A stretch of DNA of 64,000 nt from Anthopleura xanthogrammica. Taxonomy: Eukaryota; Cnidaria; Anthozoa; Actiniaria; Actiniidae. Positions 49,101 through 58,554 of this stretch are shown one piece after another. How positions within the stretch are numbered: the stretch's first letter is position 1; each line of letters starts with the position of its first letter. The notes below the pieces were generated by a model. It was not told the origin of the DNA. It did not search any database and worked only from the letters and a program-made list of their open reading frames with translations. The stretch spans positions 23,442,617-23,506,616 of the forward strand of contig OZ025207.1 of the NCBI GenBank assembly GCA_964019055.1, in the 5' to 3' direction. A program made the translations under genes and the position numbers.

Positions 49101-52100
49101 AAAGGATGCAAAAAGTTTTGGATTTTGCTTTAAATATATATTTTTTGGTTTTCAAAACCGGCGCTTTTCGCTACTAGAGGTCTATCACTAATAGACCCCT
49201 AGTAGCTCAGCCAATCACAGGGCTCGATTGGTGATAGACCATTAGTAGGTTTTTTCTAATTAATTTTAGTGTTTCATGCTGACTTTGTTTGTACTCAATC
49301 TACACCTGTATTATATTTAACATGCAAATCTAAAAGTATTGTAAAGTATTGCGAATAGGGATTTCAGTGGGTACACCACAAACCTTTTTTGAAGATCTTG
49401 ATATCGGTCTCTGCAAACAGGGATTTTGCTCTGCTGTAATCACTGATAACTAACTCATATTCACCCTGGAGTAAATAGTAACAGAGAATAATAACAGATT
49501 ACTATTGACTTAAAAATAATGATGACAGAAGATAGTTTATGTGACATTAGAGACGTTACGATTTGCAAAATCTACGATGGCGACGTCAACCAGACATGTA
49601 AATAACTTTCAGATGTGGTACATTTGAACTAACAGCACAGTTTTTACCTGTTTAATGTTTCTTTCTATGCTGTGAGGAAGGCTAAAAAGAAACCGAAAAC
49701 GCTGCAGGACATTCAAGGCATTTCTTGTTCTATCAGCATCATCTTTACGATTCAAAACATCTTGAAACAAAGCATCAGCATTCTTGCTTGCTCCTGCCAA
49801 AAACAACAAACCAAAATTGTTGGTTATATCCCAACTAGTTGAATACATGGCGGGCGTAGCAAAGATTTTGCCTTGGGGGGGGGGGGGGGACCAAAAACCA
49901 TTTTTAGAACATGGGTAAGTCGCATGAACAGGAGAGGATCCAGGTTTTTTTCTAGGGGGGGGGGGGGGGGGGTGCAAGACAGAGATTTAAGCCCCTCCAC
50001 ATAGTAAAAAATAAGTTAAGATGAATAGATTGAAAGAGAACTTTACCTTGTAATATGCTTTCCAGAGTCTCAGCAATCGACCCTCCTTCACATTCACTCT
50101 CATCCTTCAACATCTGTTTTTGAACAGCTTTTGACACAGTTAAGGCATGTAATTTTTCTGATCTCAGACATTCCTTAGTTTTTAATGGAAACCAAAATGT
50201 AAGATGTCTGGAGTCGCTTAGAGCACAGAAACATGAAAAGCACCGTAATCCAAGGGAAAGAAGGGTCAACATGGGTGTATTCTTGCTAACACTACTATTA
50301 CATTTTTAAGGAACTTCCTTTGTGTGTACCACCACCAACATGCTACCATCACCACCACAACCACAACTACATGTAACACATCCACCAGACTGGGGAGGGG
50401 AGGAGAGGGGAGGGGGAGGGGGGATTGAAGCTAAACTGATACCATAAGATCTGCAAGGGATTAGGATGCCATGGAAAGTTTTAAATAAAAACACTCTAAG
50501 GATAGTGGGAAGGGGTGGTGAAAATAAGTTCAAAAGATACATCTCAGCGTGTCAAGAGAATCCAGAAATGTGCCTAAATTTTCCTTGACAAAAGCCAAGG
50601 GTCCTGCTGCTCGTCTGGATTCTTCATTCTTTATGTAATTCAAACCATTACTCAGAATACCAAAGCTGTCAAAAAATCACACACACAAAATAGAAACAGA
50701 GTTAATTAAAATAGAGTACCAAAGTAATGACGTCACAAAAATGTTTTTTTTTATAACTTTGGTTTAAGATTTTGCAACATCATCAGAAACTGCATGTAAA
50801 AATATGGCACACTGGACCGGCATAGTGTGGATGTTCAGAGTAATAAAGCAAGAAACAGATGAGATATAGGTAAGTTGAAACAAAAATGACCCCATACATT
50901 TTCTCTTATTTCGCGCTGGAGTTAATGTGATTAGCTCCAGTGAAAAATAAGAGAAAAATGTATGGGGATTTTTTGAGCTTAAATGTCCGATATCTCCATT
51001 CCTATAGTTCGCATCAGCCTTAAAATTGGCAGAAATGTAGGCAATGTCATGTTCTCTTCAAATATGAACAAAACTGAATTGCAAAATTTGGAATTTGATG
51101 GCATCACACTTTGCCACTCTATAACTAATATTGTAATTTTCTTGCATGCAATTTTGCTGAAGTAGAAAACAATCCTACTTCAGCAACATTGTCTGCAATA
51201 TTGTGCACGATGTTGCACTGTGTGTCTGCGCCTTAAGGAGGCTCGAAATGGTTTACCTTGAACGAGCGCACTCTTAAATGACGTAGCACTGAATCATTTG
51301 AAATAAAAATAGGAAAATTTTGTCCCAAAAAACCTCATACTTAAATTAAAATAACTCAAAAAACGGACGGTAAAATATTTTAGAACTTTGCATGTGGCTT
51401 TTATTTAATAATTTGTAAGTGCTAAGAAAAAATTTAAAAATTCTGTAATGGGGAATGTCCTAAAAGAAACTTCATTGATTTTTGAGAATTCCTCATTACA
51501 GAATTTTTTCTATTTCGGTTCGATCAAAGTTTGGATCATGAAGTTCAAACATGCCAATTTTAAAGGATTTTCAACGTGCGGTTTTTGAGTTATGATTTTT
51601 TAAATGAAAAACTTTGCACACATTTGAAGTGTTCTATAGTTGTCATAGCAATGTGTTACGTCACATTTTTATTTTCTTTTTAACCTTTACCTTATAGTCT
51701 TTCGTTTTCTGGGTCAACTTACGGTCATATATTAGCCATATAAAGTTTTTCAGGGTCATTTTTGTTAGTCTATATGCAAGTTCCAAAACCCTTTCTAGCC
51801 TCCTTAAAGCATTTCGATTTGGCTCATTTGCATCAAATTTGAGGGGCACTTTGCGTAATCACAAGAATTTTCATGTGCAGTGAAGGATAACAAGCTATTG
51901 TATCTATGCAAAGTGCCCCTCTAAGTCGACAATTAGGAACCAGAGAATGATTTGAAAATATTGATTTTTTGAAACACTCATTATTTTAATAGTTTTTAGT
52001 GTAGAATATTATTTACCTTGTTTCACAATGTTTCTCTAACAAATACCAAGCTGCATTGAAATTCTCACCAAGGACATTTCCACTTCCTAAACATTTCAAA

Positions 52101-55100
52101 AATTAGAAAAAAAGTTCATAGTTTGATCCTCAGTGACCTCACACACTTGTTTTAAGGAGCAAGTGTGGCTTGGTTGGTTATTGTGCTGCCTGCTAAGCAA
52201 GAGGTCCATAGTTTAATCCTCAGTGACCTCAAACACTTGTTTTAAGGAGCAAGTGTGGCTTGGTTGGTTAGTTAGTGTGTTGCCTGCTAAGCAAGAGGTC
52301 CATAGTTTGACCCTCAGTGACCTCACACGCTTGTTTTAAGGAGCAAGTGTCACTTGGCCTGGAGTTTTGACCATGGAAGAGGACCTTGGTGAAGTGGCCT
52401 TTAATCTTAACATGTCATTCATTGGAACTTGAAAGCCATGTTTTTATCAACAAAATACTGAACTGTTTGTTTATGCATTGAAATAAACAAGAAAGTCTTA
52501 CCTTCAGGGAACAAATCTTCCAACTGATCTTCTGGTACTCTGTAACTACAATAAAAATATTAATAAAATGTTAGAATCAAAACATGTAGCTAAATGCTAC
52601 TCAACTCTTCCTGAGTGTCCTACCGATCCCCATGTGCTATACACACAGCACAGTAAGTGGACACATTTGCTATTTCTGTCATAAAATACAAATTATAATA
52701 GCCCTTATTTTGGATATGTATGACAAAATTGTGAAACTGAAGGGGCAGACACACATCAATTGTGATCCCCAGGGGGTCCTAGCAGAGACATTAGTCTAGT
52801 GTGGTCTAATGACATTATCATGAAACAAGGTATTACACAAACACATCAATTGTAATCCCTAGGGGGTCCTGGTGGAGACACTAGTCTAGTGTGGTCTAGT
52901 GACACTATATGAAACAGGGTATTACCCAAACACATCAATTGCAATCCCCAGGGGGTCCTGGTGGAGACACTAGTCTAGTGTGGTCTAATGACATTATCAT
53001 GAAACAAGGTATTACCCAAAGACATCAATTGTAATCCCTAGGGGGCCTGGTGGAGACACTAGTCTAGTGACATTATCATGAAACAAGGTATTACCCAAAG
53101 ACATCAATTGTAATCCCTAGGGGGCCTGGTGGAGACACTAGTCTAGTGTGGTCTAGTGACATTATATGAAACAGGGTATTACCCAAACACATCAATTGCA
53201 ATCCCCAGGGGGTCCTGGTGGAGTGGTGGCGACACTGGTCTAGCAGATCCTGATCCTGTGTCCATTTCTTCAGGGTCAACCTCTTCTATCCAGACTGCTG
53301 ACTCCCTCAGTGGATCTGGTTACACAAAAAGCAAAAACAATAATTAGATCCACTCTGTAAAGTTTGGTGGCAATGGTGACATGGGTTTCATGTGCTGCTA
53401 TAGCATGGTTCATCACTGACTGCTGTGTACTAGTCAGTAGTGGATCCAGGGAAGGGGATGGAGGCTGGGCCCGCTAGTTTCTTTATATTCAAATAGCTTT
53501 ATTATTATCTCAAAAATTCCTGGGTTCAAACCTGTGGAAAGTATCTCCTTGATTTTAGTAAGAAGGTTAATCTGGAACTGGATCAACTTTTCTCACTAAC
53601 TAATTTATGTGCCAGAAATAAAAAGAAAACAGTGCATGTGCAGAAAATACAGAAGATGAGATTTTTTTTTATATCATTACAATTCTTATCAGTCTCTTTG
53701 TTTTTCTTCATGACACACACATTAATAAAAGTCAGGGCTCGAAATAGGAAGCAATTATAGCCTGCCAGTCCAGTAAATTTTGCCTGCCCTTCTATTACTT
53801 TTATTTTCCATTTGACAGTTCACCGTTATTTTTGCCTGCCAAACCTTAAATTTTGCCTGGCTTTTGGCCATTGGCAGGCCGCTATTTCGAGCCCTGAAAG
53901 TGGGGGTCCAGCTCATAGCTAGAATATAGGAGAACAGCATTAAACATGGAATTTACATCCATGACATTTCAAATACAAATCCTAATAAACTACGGTCAAA
54001 GCTCCCTTGCGACCACTCTCATAATTGCCAGCTCTAGCTACGATGGCACCATACTTTTGAAACCTTGTTTGCATTGTCGTTTATGAGATCCCATTCTTGT
54101 TAGTGACTGGCTCTATAGTTACGAACATGATTTTGAAAACCTCATTTGCATTACTACTCAAGAGTGCCCATTCTCATCATCTTTCCCAAGGTGGTCACAT
54201 ATGCAAGAGCTTCAATTTTATTCAATTATATATAATTACCGGGAATGACTGGCAGACTCTTGAACTGTACAGTACATGATCCTTCGCCACCAGACTTGGT
54301 TGTAACAATGACGTCTCCTTTGCCAGGTCTTGATTGGCCAGTCCTTGCTATTATCTTACTGGGTGACTTGTAGTCTGCCGATAACAGACAATTGGCTCCA
54401 CATATCGTCAGTCCTAGAATTGAAATTGTAACATTGTTACAACATTATCACTCAACATAGAGTATTGCAGAACAGCTTAGCCAGGATTTTTGGGGGTGGG
54501 GAGTGGGGGTGGCAGGCGATGGGGATTGGGAGTGATGGCACAATGCATCAGCATTGTGCTTCAAAATAATTATTTATTACTATATAGCTTACATAATATG
54601 CACATTTTGAGTGGTTGAGATTAGTGAGCAAGCAGCAAACTTTGCAAAGAATTGTAAGAAAAACAATATTGAAAACTACAACAGATTTTTTCTTTCTATG
54701 TAATAAAAGAATTAAAACAGCTTTTTTCTGTGCTCCTTTCAGTAATACACGCATCAAGCATTCCGTGCTACTGCTCTAAGCGCATGCTCAGGGGGATTAA
54801 AAAGTGGGATAATATTTTGTAAAATATGCAATTTTTTGGTATATTTGACTCAAAATTCGCTTAACGGTACGTGATCTTGAATATTTAATGAAAATTGTGT
54901 TTGACAAGAAAAATACAACTAAAATAGAACATGTTTTACAAAATATTATCTCACTTTTTAATCCCCTGAGCATGTGCTTAGAGCAGTAGCGCGGAATGCT
55001 TGATGCGTGTATAAAGCACTTAGGAAGCACTGATAGCACACAAGAAGTGTGAGAAGCACTCATCTATGGCTCATGCTTCTCTTCACAATTCTTTTGTGCT

Positions 55101-55804
55101 TATGTCAATTCCTGCATGCTTTATTCTGCATGCTTTATTTACTAACAATTTACTATAGATAAGTGTATTTTCTAATAATAATAAGGTCTTGTAATGTGTA
55201 AATATGTAAAATAATACAAGTAATTGAATAGGAATCTAGATTATCAAGGTAATATTCAGGCTGATTGACTTGAATTCTTTGAGCTGTAAGCTTATTTCTC
55301 CAACAAACTTTAGGATATCATGTTTCTACAGCATTCTTGAATCTTTGATCCAGACTTCCTGGATCGAGTTTTTTTGCTGGATTTCTCTTTTAAAAAAATT
55401 ATCTATGGGTTTTTCTAGAAAAATACGAAAAAAATTTATCCTGTAAATTTACAGGCTGTGTCTACAATATATACCAGGCTACATGTAAGCTGTCAAATAT
55501 GTGAATCCTAGGCTTTCATACAATAAAGCTTATGCTAAGGCTCAAAATATATGCAAAACAAAAAATCACACGTCCATGCAGATAAATGTTTCTTTTGCAC
55601 GAATAATAGTTAAAAAACAGCTTATTTAACAAGGATTACTTCAAATAGTTTAGTGAAAGATTCATTCAGAATATTGGATCAAATTCCACACCAACCTACG
55701 AAGTCTTTCAAGTTAATTCCCAAGTTTTCTCCTCTGATAATGACTCGAGTCCCCGGTGGACCTTCAATAGGTGATATTCCTGTAACAGATGGCGGTGGTC
55801 TCAT
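34378..55804 (-). CDS. EXOC2: Exocyst complex component 2 (Sec5), 27 exons located
   Basis: Role: exocyst subunit that tethers secretory vesicles at the plasma membrane; its N-terminal TIG domain binds Ral GTPases. Exons (minus): 55804-55696, 54413-54240, 53315-53183, 52545-52502, 52086-52017, 50665-50541, 50173-50047, 49793-49648, 49465-49384, 48348-48246, 47523-47411, 47260-47189, 46862-46782, 46367-46240, 45958-45899, 43142-42985, 42523-42402, 41618-41545, 41244-41161, 41034-40981, 39487-39421, 38586-38470, 38242-38101, 37099-36909, 36426-36365, 35691-35632, 34462-34378. TIG domain, residues 5-94, starts [15 protein letters not shown]. Family matches include [50 protein letters not shown] and a C-terminal LQLQCF. 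The exons give ~925 residues, close to the usual ~924. Phases agree except between exons 6 and 7, and one small exon between 40981 and 39487 is not found. Confidence 0.95.
34579..35217. mobile_element. piggyBac-type MITE flanked by TTAA, ~640 bp
   Basis: TTAAGGTGACTGACTACTTT at the left is mirrored by AAAAGTAGTCACCTTAA at the right, with TTAA at both ends (34579-34582 and 35214-35217), the target of piggyBac transposons. No transposase inside. It lies in the last EXOC2 intron. Confidence 0.78.
36786..36850 (+). repeat. Single diverged copy of the 58-bp repeat
   Basis: TTTGATCTGTGAATTACCC, then CCTGACTTTGATCAGACCAGAG and TGTTTCAGGG, in an EXOC2 intron. Confidence 0.85.
37150..38080. repeat. 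21-bp minisatellite, about 43 copies
   Basis: Unit CATACCGTGATATACTACCAT, with rare variants (TTGATA, GATAAA, ACCACC) and two TGACTGACC interruptions near 37957 and 38072. Since 21 is a multiple of three, long frames stay open in several frames on both strands (HHTVIYY, PSYRDIL, MMVVYHG, SRYDGSI). None is a gene. It fills the EXOC2 intron between exons 38242-38101 and 37099-36909. Confidence 0.98.
38607..38744. mobile_element. Palindromic MITE, family A
   Basis: Ends TATAAACCCCTT and AAGGGGTCTATA; GGAATGCAGCTCAATTTTGAGG pairs with the CCTCCAAATTGAGCTGC side. In the EXOC2 intron just upstream of exon 38586-38470. Confidence 0.9.
40140..40920 (+). repeat. Tandem array of the ~58-bp repeat, about 13 copies (array 2)
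   Basis: Same family and orientation as 1-540, in the EXOC2 intron where one small exon is missing from my model. Each unit contains GGGTTCGATCTGTGAGTTAG. The array ends in a diverged GTTTCAAAGTTTGATGAATT, about 60 bp from exon 41034-40981. Confidence 0.97.
41296..41480. repeat. GGA-rich microsatellite
   Basis: GAGGAGGTGG / GGACGAGG repeats; open in Glu-, Ser- and Pro-rich frames that are artefacts. EXOC2 intron. Confidence 0.95.
41868..41952. repeat. Short inverted repeat
   Basis: ATCAATCGAGGCTGCAAG is mirrored as CTTGCAACCTCGATTGA around a TTTCAAATGATTATTGAAAT centre. Probably a small MITE. Confidence 0.6.
42216..42353. mobile_element. Palindromic MITE, family A
   Basis: Best-preserved copy: TATAGACCCCTT at the left and AAGGGGTCTATA at the right, with TTGGAGGACAAAACAATAGG pairing imperfectly with the CATTTGTTTTGTCCTCAAAA side. 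The flanking dinucleotide TA is compatible with a TA target. Located ~50 bp from EXOC2 exon 42523-42402. Confidence 0.92.
42524..42710 (-). repeat. Tandem duplicates of the EXOC2 exon 17 head with its splice acceptor
   Basis: The ~98-bp segment spanning the intron end, acceptor and first ~60 bases of exon 42523-42402 is repeated at about 42562-42660 and, truncated, at 42660-42705. The first copy keeps the acceptor (ATTTAGAG then GTCTTGTCTGG). No copy has the exon's donor side, so they cannot act as complete exons. Confidence 0.88.
43205..45760. repeat. Minisatellite of ~36-bp GATGATGATTATGGACATAAT units, ~2.5 kb
   Basis: Units combine GATTATGGACATAATGAT with variable runs of GATGAT, with or without GTTGATGAT. 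Higher-order repetition is visible: a ~230-bp block beginning GATGATGACGTTGATG recurs at about 43232 and 43464. It lies between EXOC2 exons 45958-45899 and 43142-42985. Confidence 0.97.
46070..46215. repeat. GTT/GCT trinucleotide repeat
   Basis: Imperfect (GTT)n with GCT interruptions, in an EXOC2 intron next to exon 46367-46240. Confidence 0.95.
46425..46755 (-). repeat. tRNA-like tandem repeats, about 3.5 copies (minus orientation)
   Basis: On the minus strand each ~85-bp unit reads AAGTGTGGCTTGGTTGGTTAG (A-box-like), TTGCCTGCTAAGCAAG-type hairpin, then CATAGTTTGATCCTCAGTGA (B-box-like AGTTTGATCCT) and ends CACACTTG, which pairs with the starting AAGTGTG. The hairpin loop CTGCTAA would place GCU as anticodon, as in tRNA-Ser. 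Probably a tRNA-derived SINE head amplified in tandem rather than working tRNAs. Confidence 0.65.
47640..48230. mobile_element. Repeat element interrupted by a retroelement leader fragment
   Basis: TTTATTAGTGAACAGAGCATGG (47668) and GCTTTATTACTGAACAGAGTATGG (48182), with AAACTACAACAGTTTTTTTC at about 47749, match a related sequence at 54620-54745. Between them, 47795-48010 (GGTGGTCACCACCTTATTGTGGTGG, then CATGCCGAACAGGTCAAAGG) resembles the leader before the endonuclease ORF of CFDP2-like non-LTR retrotransposons; that assignment is from memory of the family and only moderate. It lies in an EXOC2 intron. Confidence 0.45.
48725..48863. mobile_element. Palindromic MITE
   Basis: ATATTACATGGGTGC is mirrored as GCGCCCATGTAATAT. 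Inside, AGATACGAGTTTCATCTTC and AACTCGTTCACTG mirror the other half with mismatches. EXOC2 intron. Confidence 0.8.
48960..49260. mobile_element. Palindromic element with GGTCTATCAC and ATGGGCTATTGACTCG hairpins
   Basis: CTACGAGTCAATAGCCCAT (48992) is mirrored as ATGGGCTATTGACTCGTAG (49025), and GGTCTATCACTAATAGACC plus GGTGATAGACC form a second hairpin at 49180-49240. Outer AATTAG/CTAATT ends may bound one composite element. Confidence 0.65.
50891..50968. mobile_element. Short palindrome
   Basis: CCCCATACATTTTCTCTTAT is mirrored as ATAAGAGAAAAATGTATGGGG, with GGAGTTAATGTGATTAGCTCC at the centre. EXOC2 intron. Confidence 0.85.
51233..51807. mobile_element. piggyBac-type MITE flanked by TTAA, ~575 bp
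   Basis: TTAAGGAGGCTCGAAATGG at the left is mirrored by CCCTTTCTAGCCTCCTTAA at the right, with TTAA at 51233-51236 and 51804-51807. No coding capacity. In the EXOC2 intron between exons 52086-52017 and 50665-50541. Confidence 0.82.
51840..51924. mobile_element. Short palindromic repeat
   Basis: GAGGGGCACTTTGCGTA is mirrored as TATGCAAAGTGCCCCTC. EXOC2 intron. Confidence 0.8.
52112..52352 (+). repeat. tRNA-like tandem repeats, about 2.7 copies (plus orientation)
   Basis: Same family as 46425-46755 but in the opposite orientation: AAGTGTGGCTTGGTTGGTTA, TTGCCTGCTAAGCAA hairpin, CATAGTTTGATCCTCAGTGA. The first unit is incomplete and the last degrades after CAAGTGTCACTTGG. Confidence 0.65.
52740..53175 (-). 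repeat. Tandem duplicates of the EXOC2 exon 3 tail with its splice donor
   Basis: Five ~80-90-bp copies (starting about 52740, 52829, 52918, 53009 and 53088) repeat the end of exon 53315-53183 and the adjoining intron. On the minus strand each carries CCCTGGGGATTGCAATTGAT-like coding sequence and most keep the donor GGGTAATACC. None keeps the exon's acceptor. The real exon end is the sixth, outermost copy. Confidence 0.9.
53733..53896. mobile_element. MITE with CAGGGCTCGAAAT terminal inverted repeats
   Basis: CAGGGCTCGAAATA at the left and TATTTCGAGCCCTG at the right are perfect inverted repeats, and AAAGT is present on both flanks, suggesting a 5-bp target duplication. The CAGGG terminus resembles hAT-type MITEs common in marine invertebrates. 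EXOC2 intron. Confidence 0.85.
54747..55010. mobile_element. MITE with ~80-bp terminal inverted repeats
   Basis: ACACGCATCAAGCATTCCG, CTGCTCTAAGCGCATGCTCAG and GGGATTAAAAAGTGGGATAA at the left are all mirrored at the right up to 55010. EXOC2 intron 1. Confidence 0.92.
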
Positions 55805-55833
55805 GGTGTAGAACTATTTTAACACTCTGTATT

Positions 55834-55876
55834 TTACTTGTCTTCCGCCATCTTTCCCTTCTGTTCCGCCATCTTG
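55834..55876 (-). promoter_or_regulatory. EXOC2 leader: 12-codon upstream ORF and two YY1-like motifs
   Basis: On the gene strand CAAGATGGCGG and AAAGATGGCGG occur 21 bases apart, each matching the YY1 core (AAGATGGCGGC). The first ATG opens a small frame, MAEQKGKMAEDK then TAA (55872-55834), ending 29 bases before the EXOC2 start at 55804. YY1 sites just downstream of the transcription start and short uORFs are common in housekeeping genes; use here is inference. Confidence 0.55.
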
Positions 55877-55879
55877 TTT

Positions 55880-56665
55880 TGGCTTGTTTGGGTTGGGACT
55901 CGGTCAAGGAGACTTGGCCTGAGAGTCGCTAGGAACGCCTATGGATTTTCTAGTGTTAATGTAAAATTCATTAAAATTCGTTGATGATGCCAATAGCAGT
56001 TCTGATTCTAAATCAGAAAAAAAAAAAACTACCACCTTGGCTGGATTAATCAGATTTTCAAAATATCAGCAAATCGGGATGCTTTTTTATATTCATTGAT
56101 TGATTAACCAGGACCATACTTCCAGACATCGAGTGCTGTAGCATCGTATGGACTTACGGCTACGCTGGAGATTTCGACCCCAACACCGCTATCCCGGGAG
56201 GAACAGTTACAGACTGATCAGGAAGCTCGGCCGAAGCCTAAGGGAGAGGTTAGTCGGCCCCTAGACCGTAGATGATTAACCCCTTGCTATGACCAGCAAA
56301 CCCAAAATATCGATTTTTGTCGCTGATAACTAAGCACCCATGATCGCTCCTTTCCATGTGGGATGCGTTTTGAAAATCTGGCCGTTGGTACAACGTGATT
56401 TTACAAGGAAACTTGGGGTAAAAATCAAAATCGAGGTCTTGTTTTCCTAACTTTGTGAGGAAGTATTTTTTTAAACAGCCATTGAAAGGATAAGAAAATA
56501 GAAAATGAAAAAAACTGTAGTAAACTAGCTTAGTTTGCCATATTCACATGCGCGGCAAGCAAAGAATTATGATCAGCGGGTGAAAACAATAAAATTAACA
56601 TGCCAAATTTGACTGCTGTAAATTAGTCGTTGCTGCGACGAAGGAATAACGTCCTACACGTACAT
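55880..56665. other. Upstream flank of EXOC2; GC-rich island 56093-56285
   Basis: No gene found. The island (CCCGGGAGG, CTCGGCCGAAGCC, CGGCCCCTAG) has much higher GC than its surroundings and no recognised identity. Confidence 0.4.
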
Positions 56666-56668
56666 AAG

Positions 56669-56945
56669 CAGGGGCGGATCCAGGGGGAGGGGTGAAAGGA
56701 GTGCGAACCCCCCTGGGTCGACTTTCTGCTACTTTGTTCGAAGATGGGTGCATCCCATCCTTGGGTCGGATCGACTCCGTGCCTGCCCCACTGCAGCTTT
56801 TGAAGGTATCAAATTTATTTAATAACTTTCTCTTTCTTGGATTTGGATGATATCAGGGATTTTTTTTTTTGGTCGGTGTTTTTCTCGTGTGGGTGGCCTT
56901 CCAACGCAGCATCCCTCCCTGGAGAAAATCCTGAATCCGCCCCAG
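56669..56945. mobile_element. MITE with CAGGGGCGGATCCAG-type terminal repeats
   Basis: CAGGGGCGGATCCAG (56669) is mirrored as CTGAATCCGCCCCAG (56931). Partial relatives of the same terminus occur at about 39606, 53440 and 57076. The terminus is typical of hAT-like MITEs. Confidence 0.7.
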
Positions 56946-58550
56946 ATAGGCCACTTTTTTATTACACGGTGTTCAGCCTACTCATATCATCCTCTACACG
57001 ACAGACCGACAAACTCACTCTATCGTAAGGAATTTCTAATAAACACGAACGGCATTTTGAGAAAGTAATATTATCCAGGGGCAGATCCAGCATTTTGTTC
57101 ACGGAGGGCCAGTGCAGCGTTGTAGGGGCACCAAAATGCCAAACCAAAGGAAAGTTTTCCCTATAATATTGATTCAATGATTGGTTAAAATTGTGAATGC
57201 TAAGTATTTTCCGGGGAGACGCGGGGGAAAAGCCCTGTGTGTACGGGACATGAAGGGAGTAGAGTGGGCAACTGCGCAGAAGAGGGAGGGGGGGGGGGGG
57301 ATGCGACGGGGCTGGTTCAAGCAATGCCTTATTGTTGCCAATACTGGAGGTACCAAGCGGTGGAAAGCTAAATTGAGCCCCAACAGCCACTTTATTCATG
57401 GTCCCTCTGCTCTGCTCTCCCCTTTTCCACTACTATTTTTAACTTCAGTTCTAAATAGAATCAACAAACGAAAATAAATTTACAAAAGATAGAAGACAGT
57501 TTCCTGTTTCTCTCAGATGCTTGAATAGAAAACTGTCAAATATGGTCGATTTGATCTGTTTTGTTTTGATATCTCCCTTCGGAATCGATATCCTACAAGC
57601 GCCGTTATCTTCACGACGCTTAATTGTTATGATTTAATTTCCATCGGAAGCATATAATAACAAAATATCGCATTGTTAAGGTTAATTACAAGATATGGTT
57701 TCTGGCAAGAGTGACTGCAATTCGCCATCAGGCGGCGTGGTAAAAGAATCGCGCGCCTTTTCAAGTGACGGCTTTTCGGAGTAAATTCAACTGTTTAGCA
57801 GTCTCGATGGCGCGCTCTCTCTTTCGCCATTAGTAGTCATACGAAACACCTTGAGACCCGTTGGCAAATCAACTAACAAATTAAGGAACGACAAAACTTA
57901 CCTTGGAAGCGATAACACAACAGGAAACAGTCTTGAATTTAAACTTAAGTGTTTTATCGGATTATGATGAGTATTGGCCATAATTGGTATCACTGAAGTC
58001 TAAAGAAGGCGAAGTTATCATAGACTAAGGTGCGTGCTACATATATATACAAATTGCTCTTTAATGAATGAATTTTTTTATTTTTTTAAAACTTCCATAA
58101 AGTTCGCCCTACGGCGTCGGTAATCCACATATTTTTCAATTAAGAAAATTAATTTGGAACTCAGCCAAATTTTCATTAAATTTTTGAAGAGGAATATATT
58201 TCTATTAAGACAAGAAAGTGTGAGGATATATCAGTGTAACAGAATAGAATTTTTGCGCTTGTTAAACATCTCAGTTCATTTTCAGGTTGTATTAAAGGTT
58301 ATGTCAGTAATTCTAAGGGATACCAGGCAAAATAGTTTTAGGGATAGAGATAGGGATAAGGGAAGACTAATCCTCTCAAGCTCTAGCAGGATCTTTGAAG
58401 TTGTAACGATGGCTTTGCATTCTCAACCTTGCATGGTAAATTAACCAGAAACAACAGTCATAACTCCAAGCTAATTCACAAATTTTTATCTAACGGTGCA
58501 GGTCTCATCGTTCTGACAACAAACGTTTGAGAATAACTAGAACAACTCGA
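56946..58550. other. No supported gene
   Basis: Intergenic. Contains a relic CAGGGGCAGATCCAG terminus at 57076 and a G13 tract near 57287. Short frames on both strands are unconvincing. Confidence 0.5.
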
Positions 58551-58554
58551 GGTT

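Noticed and set aside
56093..56285. 5S rRNA or snRNA gene
   Set aside because: GC-rich, but the internal promoter boxes and conserved cores I would expect are not present.
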